DNA of 64,000 nucleotides from Flavobacterium macacae. Its GTDB lineage: Bacteria; Bacteroidota; Bacteroidia; Flavobacteriales; Flavobacteriaceae. Position 1 is the first letter of the stretch. Each line of letters starts with the position of its first letter. The notes beneath the pieces were generated by a model. It was not told the origin of the DNA. It did no database searches and saw only the letters and a list, made by a program, of their open reading frames with translations. Positions 1 to 9,107 of this stretch are shown here, piece after piece. Location: contig NZ_RQVR01000005.1 in NCBI RefSeq assembly GCF_003865365.1, forward strand, positions 116,240-180,239. The letters run 5' to 3'. A program made the position numbers and the translations under genes.

Positions 1-1351
1 AGATGTAATATTTTAAAGCGCCAAGACCAATTGTTTTATATAATTTCGCTTTTTCTTCCGCAGAATAATGGTCTAATTTCCCTAATTCTTCCGAAATATT
101 TTTAGCTGTTTCTGCCATTTCTTCCATCAAATCATCGGCATCCACAACGGTTCCTTCACGAGATTTCATTTTTCCAGAAGGCAAATCTACCATTCCGTAC
201 GAAAGATGGAATAAATTTTGAGCCCAGTCAAAACCTAATTTTTTCAAAATTAAGAACAACACTTTAAAGTGGTAATCTTGCTCATTTCCAACCGTATACA
301 CCATACCACCAACATCTGAAAAATCTTTCACACGCTGAATTGCGGTTCCGATATCTTGCGTCATATATACCGAAGTTCCGTCAGAACGCAAAACTAATTT
401 TTCGTCAAGACCGTCTTCTGTCAAATCAATCCAAACTGAACCGTCTGGTTTTTTGTAGAAAACACCGCTTGTCAATCCTTGTTCCACAACATCTTTTCCT
501 AATAAATATGTGTTGCTTTCATAATAATAAGCGTCAAAATCAACTCCTAAATTCTTATATGTGGTAGCAAAACCAGCATAAACCCACTCATTCATTTTGC
601 TCCAAAGCGATTTTACTGTCTCATCGCCAGCTTCCCATTTTAAAAGCATTTCTTGTGCTTCTAAAATGATCGGCGCCTGTTTTTTTGCTTCTTCTTCTGT
701 TTTTCCTTCGGCAATCAAAGCGTTGATTTGAACTTTATAGGCCTTGTCAAACTCCACATAATATTTTCCAACCAACTTATCTCCTTTTAAACCTGACGTT
801 TCTGGAGTTTCGTTGTTTCCGAATTTTTCCCACGCCAACATCGACTTGCAGATGTGGATTCCACGGTCGTTGATGATTTGCGTTTTATATACTTTTTTCC
901 CCGAAGCTTTTATGATTTCTGCCACAGAATACCCCAAAAGGTTGTTTCTCACGTGACCTAAATGCAACGGTTTATTGGTGTTTGGCGAAGAATATTCTAC
1001 CAAAGTCGCTTTATCATTTTCTTTTGGGGTTACAAATCCAAAATTTTCTTTGTCTTTAATTTCAGTAAAAAAGTCAAGATAATGCTGGTCTGCAATCACA
1101 ATATTTAAGAATCCAGAAACCACATTGAATTTCTCCACTTCAGGAACATTCTCAACCAAATAGTTTCCGATTTTGTTCCCTAATTCTACTGGATTGCTTT
1201 TAATTACTTTCAAAAGCGGAAAAATAACCATCGTGATATCGCCTTCAAATTCCTTGCGAGTTGCCTGAAATTCTACTTTGTCAATAGTAACTTCAAACAA
1301 AGCCAAAACGGCCTTTTCAATCTGCGGTGTAAGAATCTGAGATAATGTCAT
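1..1351 (-). CDS. argS: Arginyl-tRNA synthetase, 3' end beyond window
   Basis: Class I aminoacyl-tRNA synthetase that charges tRNA-Arg in the cytoplasm. Reading the minus strand from the ATG at 1351 gives an open frame of 450 codons with no stop to the window edge, so the C-terminal roughly 140 residues of a usual ~590-residue ArgS are missing. The N-terminal additional domain is followed by the class I HIGH signature as KPLHLGHVRNN, preceded by VEYSSPNTN, which is typical of ArgS. The gene is transcribed away from the adhesin gene at 1666 and has a TAnnTTTG box 26 bases upstream of its start. The assignment is firm. Confidence 0.96.
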   Translation of the reverse strand, partial: MTLSQILTPQIEKAVLALFEVTIDKVEFQATRKEFEGDITMVIFPLLKVIKSNPVELGNKIGNYLVENVPEVEKFNVVSGFLNIVIADQHYLDFFTEIKDKENFGFVTPKENDKATLVEYSSPNTNKPLHLGHVRNNLLGYSVAEIIKASGKKVYKTQIINDRGIHICKSMLAWEKFGNNETPETSGLKGDKLVGKYYVEFDKAYKVQINALIAEGKTEEEAKKQAPIILEAQEMLLKWEAGDETVKSLWSKMNEWVYAGFATTYKNLGVDFDAYYYESNTYLLGKDVVEQGLTSGVFYKKPDGSVWIDLTEDGLDEKLVLRSDGTSVYMTQDIGTAIQRVKDFSDVGGMVYTVGNEQDYHFKVLFLILKKLGFDWAQNLFHLSYGMVDLPSGKMKSREGTVVDADDLMEEMAETAKNISEELGKLDHYSAEEKAKLYKTIGLGALKYYI

Positions 1352-1376
1352 TTTGTATATGTTTTTTTTAAGCGTG

Positions 1377-1384
1377 CAAAGATA
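1377..1384 (-). promoter_or_regulatory. Candidate -7 box for argS
   Basis: On the minus strand the bases read TATCTTTG, matching the Bacteroidota -7 consensus TAnnTTTG. It lies 26 bases upstream of the argS ATG. No good TTTG stands 19-21 bases further upstream, so the -33 element is weak or absent. Confidence 0.5.
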
Positions 1385-1548
1385 AGAATTCTACGCGAAT
1401 TTGAGAATTGTGCATCCAAATTCTTGAATTTTTAATTCAAAAGCTAACTATTTAAAAATCAGAGTATATAATTTTTCTTCCAAATTTATTTAATATTGTA
1501 GGAAATACGAGCTAAAAAATCATAAAATACTGCATTTCATCGGATTAA

Positions 1549-1581
1549 TTTGCTTTTAATCGATGTTTTGGCATAAATTTG
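1549..1581 (+). promoter_or_regulatory. Promoter of the adhesin gene at 1666
   Basis: TTTG (1549-1552) is followed after 21 bases by TAAATTTG (1574-1581), matching both elements of the Bacteroidota sigma factor consensus TTTG-N19-21-TAnnTTTG. It predicts a 5' leader of about 75 bases before the ATG at 1666. It is the main recognisable content of the 314-base gap between argS and this gene. Confidence 0.6.
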
Positions 1582-1665
1582 CACTGCATATTCGATAAAA
1601 GAAGAACCCCAAGTCTTCGTAATAAAAGAGTATCAAATAATTGATTTACCTCGATTGATTTTGAT

Positions 1666-4600
1666 ATGAAAAAAATCCTACTAATGTCAATGGCAGTTAT
1701 GCCATTATTTAGCTACGCTCAGGCTATTACTGTTAACACATCAACGCATTCTGTACCAGATTTGGTAAACAATGTATTGATTGATTCTCCTTGTACGCAA
1801 GTCAGCAATATTAGCTGGCAAACCGGAACTAATTTTGGCTCTAGCAACGGAATTGGTTATTTTGAAAATACCAACCCAAACTTCCCGATGCAAAGCGGTG
1901 TGATTCTTTCCACCGGAAATGTTGCCAACGCCCCAGGTCCAAATTCCGCAACTTTAAGCGATGGAAATAATGATGCCTGGGCTGGAGATGCTGATTTAGA
2001 AAACGTGTTGCTTCAATCAGGAATCCAGATGAATTCGGTAAATGCAACGGTTTTAGAATTTGATTTTATTCCAGTTTCTTCTAATTTTAGTTTTGATTTT
2101 CTTTTTGCTTCAGAAGAATATGGAAATTTCCAATGTGATTTTTCGGATGCTTTTGCCTTTTTGCTTACGAATCAAAATACGGGAGAAACCACCAATTTAG
2201 CGGTAATCCCGAATACAAATACGCCAATTTCGGTTTTGACAATTCGCGATTTTTTATATAATTCTTCGTGTCCGTCGGTTAATCCTGAATATTTTGGAAA
2301 TTTCAATGGCGGTTCTGGCGCTTCAAGCTCTGCGATCAATTTTAATGGCCAGACTGTTGTTTTTCAAGCATCTTCAGAGTTGATTCCGAATACGCCTTAC
2401 CATATAAAATTAGTCATTGCAGACCGTTCTGATTATCAATTTGATTCGGCTATTTTTCTTTCTTCCAATAGTTTTAATGTGGGGCAAGAAGTTTTAGGAA
2501 CCGATTTGACAGTTGCAACTGATACCGCAATTTGCTTCGGCGGAAGCCACACTTTAACCACTGGTCTTGATCCCGCAACGTATTCTTTTTCTTGGACAAG
2601 AAATGGCCAGCCCATTGCAGGACAAAATGGTGCTGATTTGGTTGTAACTTTGCCGGGAATATATGCTGTGACTTATAATAATATCGTGATGCCTTGCGAA
2701 GAACCGGTCAGTGATTCTGTTTTGATTGAATTTCATCCAGAATTTATTACGCCCAATCCATCGAATGTATATAAATGTGACACAGGACAATCTTCGTATA
2801 ATTTTGACCTAACGTACAATACTGCAATTGTAACCGCGGGATTAAATTCTGGTGTAACGGTTTCATATCATGCCAATCAAACTGACGCCAATAACAATGA
2901 AAATCCGTTACCCAATTTGTATGCAAGTGCTGGAAACGAAACGGTTTTTGTGCGCATTCAAAATACAAATGGTTGTGCAACTATAAAATCATTTCAACTG
3001 CTTTTGATTGCGCCACCAACTGCTACGCAACCTGCAGATATGACGAATTGCGTAACCACTTTTGGAGGCACGACGGCACTTTTTAATTTCGCTTCGCAAA
3101 ATGCTTCGGTTTTAAACGGACTTTCTGAGACTATTTACACTATTTCTTATCACATTTCTCTGGAAGATGCGCAAACAGGGCAAAATCCGGTGGCTTCAGC
3201 GGGTTATTCTTCTATTGGCAATGTGACCATTTATGTGCGATTAGAAAACAAAACCGATACGGATTGTTTCGCAACCGCGAGTTTTCAAATTTTCACAAAA
3301 GATTTACCTCAAGTAGATATTTTGGAATCTCAAATTGTTTGTGACGAATATACTTTGCAACCATTGGTTTATGGAAATTATTTTACTGGAATTGGCGGAA
3401 CTGGGACACCGCTTTTTGCAGGAAATGTGGTCAATACAACACAAACCATATACATTTACGCCGAATCAGGCGGAATTCCGAATTGTCCAAACGAAAGCAG
3501 TTTTCAAGTGACCGTGATTGATCCGTCTTCATTGACGCCACCTGACGGAAAATATTGCACAAGCCATACTTTATCCGCTTTGCAACTTGGAAATTATTTC
3601 ACGCAACCCCACGGCCAAGGAGCGCAAATTCCGGCTGGGACGGTTTTGACAGAAAATCAAACCATTTATGTGTACTATCAATTTCCTGTAGCGCCCTTTT
3701 GTGTGGTGGATTCTAGCTTTGATGTTGAAATTGTTCCGTTTGAGCCATTGCCTACTTTTACCTCTGTTTTTAGTTGTGATTCGTATGTTTTACCATCTTT
3801 ATCAAGCGGAAATTATTACACGCAACCCGGCGGAGCCGGAACTCAACTTGCATCAGGAACAACGATAACTTCGACGCAAACCATTTATGTTTTTTCTCAA
3901 AATGATATTTGCGTGGACGAAAAATCGTTTACCGTTTTCATTGGAATTGACACGCCTTTAAACGCTTCAAATTGTTCCAGTTATACATTGCCAAATTTAC
4001 CAATCGGGAATTATTATTCAGGTCCAGCGGGTTCTGGAAACCAAATTCCCGCAGGAACGGTAATTACTTCTACGCAGACCATTTATGTGTATGTGGCCAC
4101 AACCGAAACGCCAAATTGTACGGATAACGTTAGTTTTGAAGTAACGATTTCACAACCGTTTGCTACAATCCCAGATAATGTGACCGTTTGCGGAAGTTAT
4201 GAATTACCCGAAATATCCGTGGGGAATTATTACACGGGCACCAACGGGACCGGAACGTTGTTGCAAGCCGGTGAATTTATCACCAACACACAACAAATTT
4301 ACATTTACAATCCAGTGGAACCTGGACAAAATTGCACAAACGAAATTAGTTATATGGTTACGATTCTTCCGATTCCGCAGGTAAGTTCCCGTTCTGATAT
4401 TGGTCCGATTTGTAATTCATATATTTTGACTCCTTTGGAAGTTGGAGATTATTATACCGAATCTGGCGGAAATGGAACGATGCTTCCGGCTGGAACTGCT
4501 ATTACTTCCACACAGACTATTTATATTTACGAAGCTACAAACACCAATCCGGTTTGTACTGGAGAAAACAGCTTTACGATTACCATTGTGGGTATTGAAG

Positions 4601-5835
4601 CTGACGAGCCAGATGCTGTATTTGCGTGTGATTCTTATGTTTTGCCACCATTGTCAGTAGGAAATTATTTTACGGAAACAGGCGGAAACGGAAACCTGTT
4701 GCAAGCAGGACAAACCATTACGCAAAGCCAAAATTTATACATTTATGCCGAAATAATCAACCGTGGCATTGTATGTACGGATGAAAATATTCTACCGATT
4801 ACAATCACGGCTACTCCAATTGTGAATATGATTCCTGCAGACATCAGAACAATTTGTGACGAAGATGACACAAATGATGGAATTACTGATTTTAATTTGA
4901 CAGCTTTAAGTGATTTTGCATTGGGAACACAAGACAATACGGCATATACGGTACAGTATTTTGAGTCGCAAAGCAATGCGGTTTCGGGAACAAATCCGGT
5001 GACATTAACAACTTTGCCGACGATTTATGTAAAAGTGGTCAGTACGATTTCAAACTGTTATTCGATTAGGGCTTTTAGTTTAATCATCAAAAAACTTCCA
5101 GAACACAACGCAGTTGGAGGCGCAATCTGCATTGACAGCAAAACGAATGAATTGGTCAGTTTATATACCATTCTAACTGGATTAAGCACGCAATCGCATA
5201 CGTTTCAATGGTTTCAAGGGGAAACATTAATTGCAAATGCTACACAAAACAAGTATACCGTAACTGAACCAGGATTTTACACCGTAATTGTGACCAATAA
5301 CGTTACCGGATGTTCTTCTAAACCAAAAACAGTTGAAGTGATCCGTTCAGAACAAGCGACTGTAAATTATAGCGTAAGTAGTGAATTCCAAGACAATCAA
5401 GACATTACTGTAACGGCTACAGGAGTTGGTGGTGATTATTTATACCAATTAGATGAAGGTCCGATTCAATCAAGTCCGGTTTTTGAGAACGTTTCTTCAG
5501 GTGATCATTTGATTACGGTTTTTGATAATAACGGTTGCGAAAGCACAACTATCAATGCGTTTGTGGTAAATTATCCAAAATATTTCACACCAAATGGCGA
5601 CGGCTATAACGATTATTGGAACATTAAAGATTTGGCACACCAACCCGAATCTGTAATCTATATCTTTGACCGATTTGGAAAATTAATCACACAAATTAAA
5701 CCTTCGCAACCGGGCGGATGGGATGGAACTTTTAATGGGGAAAAACTTTTTTCAACTGATTATTGGTTTACCGTTACGTATTTGTCCAACGGAATTCAAA
5801 AAGAATTTAAGGCGCATTTCGCTATGAAGCGATAA
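1666..5835 (+). CDS. Giant secreted choice-of-anchor L protein, T9SS type B
   Basis: Surface protein of 1389 residues, probably exported by Sec and then the type IX secretion system. It has a signal peptide (residues 1-20, ending SYAQA), then a choice-of-anchor L domain (about 25-270) with the characteristic FDFLFASEEYG stretch. Ig-like regions follow. From residue 558 to about 1047 there are seven tandem ~70-residue repeats of the pattern C-x-S-Y-x-L-P...GNYY...TQTIYIY. The C-terminus begins YFTPNGDGYNDYW and ends FAMKR, the gliding-motility-associated type B sorting domain. Known members are adhesins or gliding-related surface proteins; the ligand cannot be read from sequence. It is monocistronic, with its own promoter and terminator. 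Confidence 0.93.
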   Translation: MKKILLMSMAVMPLFSYAQAITVNTSTHSVPDLVNNVLIDSPCTQVSNISWQTGTNFGSSNGIGYFENTNPNFPMQSGVILSTGNVANAPGPNSATLSDGNNDAWAGDADLENVLLQSGIQMNSVNATVLEFDFIPVSSNFSFDFLFASEEYGNFQCDFSDAFAFLLTNQNTGETTNLAVIPNTNTPISVLTIRDFLYNSSCPSVNPEYFGNFNGGSGASSSAINFNGQTVVFQASSELIPNTPYHIKLVIADRSDYQFDSAIFLSSNSFNVGQEVLGTDLTVATDTAICFGGSHTLTTGLDPATYSFSWTRNGQPIAGQNGADLVVTLPGIYAVTYNNIVMPCEEPVSDSVLIEFHPEFITPNPSNVYKCDTGQSSYNFDLTYNTAIVTAGLNSGVTVSYHANQTDANNNENPLPNLYASAGNETVFVRIQNTNGCATIKSFQLLLIAPPTATQPADMTNCVTTFGGTTALFNFASQNASVLNGLSETIYTISYHISLEDAQTGQNPVASAGYSSIGNVTIYVRLENKTDTDCFATASFQIFTKDLPQVDILESQIVCDEYTLQPLVYGNYFTGIGGTGTPLFAGNVVNTTQTIYIYAESGGIPNCPNESSFQVTVIDPSSLTPPDGKYCTSHTLSALQLGNYFTQPHGQGAQIPAGTVLTENQTIYVYYQFPVAPFCVVDSSFDVEIVPFEPLPTFTSVFSCDSYVLPSLSSGNYYTQPGGAGTQLASGTTITSTQTIYVFSQNDICVDEKSFTVFIGIDTPLNASNCSSYTLPNLPIGNYYSGPAGSGNQIPAGTVITSTQTIYVYVATTETPNCTDNVSFEVTISQPFATIPDNVTVCGSYELPEISVGNYYTGTNGTGTLLQAGEFITNTQQIYIYNPVEPGQNCTNEISYMVTILPIPQVSSRSDIGPICNSYILTPLEVGDYYTESGGNGTMLPAGTAITSTQTIYIYEATNTNPVCTGENSFTITIVGIEADEPDAVFACDSYVLPPLSVGNYFTETGGNGNLLQAGQTITQSQNLYIYAEIINRGIVCTDENILPITITATPIVNMIPADIRTICDEDDTNDGITDFNLTALSDFALGTQDNTAYTVQYFESQSNAVSGTNPVTLTTLPTIYVKVVSTISNCYSIRAFSLIIKKLPEHNAVGGAICIDSKTNELVSLYTILTGLSTQSHTFQWFQGETLIANATQNKYTVTEPGFYTVIVTNNVTGCSSKPKTVEVIRSEQATVNYSVSSEFQDNQDITVTATGVGGDYLYQLDEGPIQSSPVFENVSSGDHLITVFDNNGCESTTINAFVVNYPKYFTPNGDGYNDYWNIKDLAHQPESVIYIFDRFGKLITQIKPSQPGGWDGTFNGEKLFSTDYWFTVTYLSNGIQKEFKAHFAMKR
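3340..4806 (+). repeat. Seven tandem ~70-residue repeats in the adhesin
   Basis: Seven in-frame units share Cys at the start, GNYY or GNYF in the middle, a G-x-G-x-x-L-x-A-G turn, TQTIYIY and a second Cys before a strand ending in VTI or ITI. The paired Cys residues suggest one disulfide per unit. The units have diverged at DNA level, so this is an old protein-level amplification rather than a recent DNA duplication. Confidence 0.85.
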
Positions 5836-5852
5836 CCTAAACAACTCATATT

Positions 5853-5886
5853 AAAAGGCTTCCTGATTTCGGGAAGCCTTTTTTTT
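5853..5886 (+). terminator. Intrinsic terminator after the adhesin gene
   Basis: A perfect 11-bp stem (AAAAGGCTTCC pairing with GGAAGCCTTTT) with an 8-base loop is followed by a T run. It starts 18 bases after the stop codon of the gene ending at 5835. Confidence 0.9.
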
Positions 5887-6000
5887 GTCTGGAAATAATT
5901 TAATTCCTTTTTTTCTGTAACAATTTTTAAATGACGTAGTCTATTATAGCAAATCAATAGGTACAATCATCAATCAAAACAATCTCAAAAAAACATTAAG

Positions 6001-8406
6001 ATGAAATTCAAATTATTTTTTTTATGCTTTGTCTTGCCCTTGCTTTCACTGCAGGCTCAAAACAACTTGACCATTTCGGGGAAAGTTACAGACAAATCGA
6101 ATCAGCCCATTCCTTACACAACGGTAACGGTGAAAGAAGGTGGAACTGTGCTATCAGGAAGTATTTCTGATGAAAATGGAAACTTTGAAGTAAAAGGTCT
6201 TGCTCCAAAAAGCTATACGGTTGAAATTCAATTCATCGGATACAAAGCTTACACCTCGAAAGCAGATTTGACTTCAGGAAAAAGTATTTCTTTAAACAGA
6301 ATTACTTTAGCTGATGAAGCGACCACCCTTGAAGGGGTTGAAATCGTTCAGGAACGTTCTACGATTGAACAAAAAATCGACAGAAAAGTAATTAATGTAG
6401 GCCGTGATTTGACGACTGCTGGAGCAACTGCTTCTGAAATCATGAACAACATCCCGTCAGTGAATGTGGATCAAGACGGTAAAATTTCTTTGAGAGGAAA
6501 CCAAAACGTGAGAATTTTAATTGACGGAAGGCCAACTAACATTGACCCTGCGCAATTATTGAAACAAATTCCATCGACTTCAATCAAGAAAATTGAATTG
6601 ATTACCAATCCGAGTGCAAAATACAATCCAGAAGGAATGTCTGGAATCATCAACATTATTTTAAATAAAAATGCAAATGACGGTTTCAACGGAAGCTTGA
6701 ATGCGGGAATCACTTTTGCAGAAGAGCCCAAATTCAACAATTCATTAGACGCCAATTACAGAACTGGAAAAGTGAATTTCTTTGGGAATGTGGGAAGCAA
6801 TTTCGGGAAAAGACTAAATGAAGGTGAAATCATCCGTTTTGATAATAATTCGCGCCAAGATTTGGATATCGTAAATGACGACAAGTCCTACCTCTACAAA
6901 ATCGGGATGGATTATTACATCAATGACAAAAATACGATTTCATTTTATACCAATCAAAATGTGAATGATGGCCACGGAAATGTGGATACTGACATTAATT
7001 ATTTAAGTTTTACACAGCCAAGAGTTTTGCAATTTGCAGAATATTTTAGCGATAATAAATCGAGTGCTTACAATTTAGCTTACAAGCATAAATTTGAAAA
7101 AGAAGGCCATACGTTAGATTTCGAAGGAAATCATAATGATTATGAGCAAACTCAAGATGCTAATTTTGACACCACTACCTTTAATGATCCTTTAGAAAAC
7201 GTAGTTTATGCGGATAAAATTAAAGATAGCAGGCAATTGTCCACTTTTAACGTTGATTATGTAAATCCGTTGAATGAAAAAACTACTTTAGAAGTAGGTG
7301 CTGAAGCGCGTCTTACCAGAACAGAAAATGATTATTTGACCGGAAACCAAGCAATCGAAGATGCGGACAGAATGTCAAACTATACGTATGACATTGATAT
7401 CTATTCGGCGTATGTAACTTTCGGCCAAAAATTTGATAAATTCAGCTACCAATTAGGAGCGCGTTTTGAAAGCTACAAAGCAAAAGCGAACTTAAATAAA
7501 GGCGCAACTGTTTTTGAAGACGATTATTTGACACTTTATCCTTCGGCTTATTTGACCTACAACTTGAACGAAAAAAACATGTTCCAGTTGAGCTACAGCC
7601 GTCGTGTTGACAGGCCAAGTTTAGAGCAGACCAAACCCATCAGAGAGTTTTCAACTCCGTTGGTAACTAGTTTTGGAAACCAAGAATTAGAGCCACAATT
7701 TACAAATTCAGTAGAATTAAATTACACTAAAACTATTGAAAAAGGTTCGATCACTGCCGGAGTTTACTATCGCTTGATTGACAATGAAATCAATAGAGTT
7801 TTGTATCCAAATGAAACTACTGACAATCCAGATGATCTGATCATGAGTTTTGACAACTTTGATAACAACAAGGCTTTTGGATTTGAAATCTCTGCTAATT
7901 ACAAAATCACAAAATGGTGGGACATCCAGCCATCGATTGATTTCTCAAGCATTTCTCAAAAAGGTTTGGTTTCTGTATTACGTCCTGGAACGGTAAACGA
8001 ATTTGATTTTATCACTAAAGAAATAGATGCAAATGCTTTTAACGCAAGAATGAATACCAACATTAAGGTAAACAAAAGATTAAGCTTTTTACTTTTCGGT
8101 TTCTACAGAGGTGGTGTTGACGGAGTTCAAAACGACAGCAAAGAAATGTACAAAATGGATATGGGTTCAAGATATTCATTATTAAACAACAAAATGTCAT
8201 TCAGCTTGCGTTTCAATGATATTTTCGACACTATGAAATATGCATTTGAAGGAACAAATCCTTACCCAAATCGCGGTCAATTTACGTGGGAAAGCCAAAG
8301 TGTATATTTTGGAGTTAACTATATGTTTGGTGGTGGAAAAAACAGAGCCATGCAACGTAAATACCGTGAAGACAACACCAAACAAGGTGGTGGAGGTATG
8401 TTCTAA
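6001..8406 (+). CDS. TonB-dependent receptor-like outer membrane protein
   Basis: Outer membrane beta-barrel protein of 801 residues. Residues 1-19 are a signal peptide ending LQAQ. Residues 22-105 form a carboxypeptidase-regulatory-like domain (ISGKVTDKSNQPIPYTTV). A plug-like domain follows (about 120-225, with SLRGNQNVRILIDGRP and NPSAKYNPEGMSGIINI), then a long barrel of the outer membrane protein beta-barrel family type. The C-terminus ends GGGGMF rather than in a plain aromatic strand. The substrate is unknown; no SusD partner or iron gene is adjacent, so a polysaccharide-utilisation role is not supported. It has its own terminator and lies alone between the adhesin and the convergent L,D-transpeptidase gene. 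Confidence 0.92.
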   Translation: MKFKLFFLCFVLPLLSLQAQNNLTISGKVTDKSNQPIPYTTVTVKEGGTVLSGSISDENGNFEVKGLAPKSYTVEIQFIGYKAYTSKADLTSGKSISLNRITLADEATTLEGVEIVQERSTIEQKIDRKVINVGRDLTTAGATASEIMNNIPSVNVDQDGKISLRGNQNVRILIDGRPTNIDPAQLLKQIPSTSIKKIELITNPSAKYNPEGMSGIINIILNKNANDGFNGSLNAGITFAEEPKFNNSLDANYRTGKVNFFGNVGSNFGKRLNEGEIIRFDNNSRQDLDIVNDDKSYLYKIGMDYYINDKNTISFYTNQNVNDGHGNVDTDINYLSFTQPRVLQFAEYFSDNKSSAYNLAYKHKFEKEGHTLDFEGNHNDYEQTQDANFDTTTFNDPLENVVYADKIKDSRQLSTFNVDYVNPLNEKTTLEVGAEARLTRTENDYLTGNQAIEDADRMSNYTYDIDIYSAYVTFGQKFDKFSYQLGARFESYKAKANLNKGATVFEDDYLTLYPSAYLTYNLNEKNMFQLSYSRRVDRPSLEQTKPIREFSTPLVTSFGNQELEPQFTNSVELNYTKTIEKGSITAGVYYRLIDNEINRVLYPNETTDNPDDLIMSFDNFDNNKAFGFEISANYKITKWWDIQPSIDFSSISQKGLVSVLRPGTVNEFDFITKEIDANAFNARMNTNIKVNKRLSFLLFGFYRGGVDGVQNDSKEMYKMDMGSRYSLLNNKMSFSLRFNDIFDTMKYAFEGTNPYPNRGQFTWESQSVYFGVNYMFGGGKNRAMQRKYREDNTKQGGGGMF

Positions 8407-8446
8407 AAAAGAATTTTTAGGTTAGAATTTTATATTTGGAGTTAGA

Positions 8447-8480
8447 AAAAAACTCGGAGAGTGATGCCTCCGAGTTTTTT
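8447..8480 (+). terminator. Intrinsic terminator after the TonB-receptor-like gene
   Basis: The stem AAACTCGGAG / CTCCGAGTTT with an 8-base loop is flanked by an A run and followed by six T bases. The A and T runs make it potentially bidirectional, so it may also stop the convergent gene ending at 8504. Confidence 0.88.
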
Positions 8481-8503
8481 GTTTTTAAGCAGTAGGTGAA
8501 AAT

Positions 8504-9016
8504 TTATTTTTTTATCTCAATCGTGGCTCCAATTTTTACACTTTCATATAGCTCATCCATTTCCTCATTTGTAACCGCTATGCAACCCGCTGTCCAATCT
8601 TTCCAGCGCTGGAACTTTGAAATAGAGCCGGCGCCATTTCTGATTCCATGGATTTTTATGTCGCCTCCCGTCGGTTTTCCTAAACTTTTGGAGTGTGCTA
8701 TATCTTTTTCATTCGGATAAGAAACACCTAAATTCTTGTGATAACCGCTGTTGGGATTTTTAGCATTGATTTCATAAATTCCTTCGGGCGTTTTAAAATC
8801 GCCTTCAAATTCTTTGTGCCCGATTGGGTTTTTTCCCAAGGAAATGGTGTAAGTTTTCAAAAGTTCTCCTTCTGAATAAACCAGCATTTTTCTTTGTGAT
8901 TTTAAAACCTCGATTCTGTCAATTATTTTTCCTTTCGGAAGTTTTGCTTCGGGATAAATATAATAAGTTGCAACTCCGAAGATTAGCAGTAGTAAAACAT
9001 AAATCATTTTTTTCAT
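8504..9016 (-). CDS. L,D-transpeptidase (YkuD-fold) family protein
   Basis: Periplasmic, probably membrane-anchored peptidoglycan enzyme of 170 residues. Residues 4-20 form an uncleaved-looking hydrophobic anchor. The YkuD core follows: GDFKTPEGIY around 72-81, then IHG with His123, and DWTAGCIAVTN with the catalytic Cys145. The Cys motif has Ala where the classic motif [ST]HGC has His, as in the YafK/DpaA-like subgroup whose best-studied member cleaves lipoprotein from peptidoglycan. That subgroup assignment is from memory of the motif, so transpeptidase or hydrolase activity is left open. It lies downstream of fabH on the same strand but a terminator separates them. Confidence 0.88.
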   Translation of the reverse strand: MKKMIYVLLLLIFGVATYYIYPEAKLPKGKIIDRIEVLKSQRKMLVYSEGELLKTYTISLGKNPIGHKEFEGDFKTPEGIYEINAKNPNSGYHKNLGVSYPNEKDIAHSKSLGKPTGGDIKIHGIRNGAGSISKFQRWKDWTAGCIAVTNEEMDELYESVKIGATIEIKK

Positions 9017-9035
9017 GGAAATTATTTAGAAATAA

Positions 9036-9077
9036 AAATGCCTTATATGGAAAATAAATTAACCACATAAGACATTT
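9036..9077 (-). terminator. Minus-strand terminator after fabH
   Basis: A 15-bp stem with two non-Watson-Crick positions pairs 9036-9050 with 9063-9077. Both odd pairs become G-U wobbles only in the minus-strand RNA, and that strand continues into TTTTTATTT. Both points favour a minus-strand terminator for the fabH gene ending at 9108. Confidence 0.7.
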
Positions 9078-9107
9078 AAGAACATATAAAGAAACTCAGT
9101 TACTGAA

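Noticed and set aside
340..567. Plus-strand 75-residue frame
   Set aside because: Antisense to argS, whose minus-strand frame is clearly coding; composition is that of a shadow frame.
3340..4806. CRISPR-like periodic repeats
   Set aside because: The periodicity of ~200-240 bases is coding and in-frame, with diverged DNA and no constant short repeat. No CRISPR array or cas gene was seen in the window.
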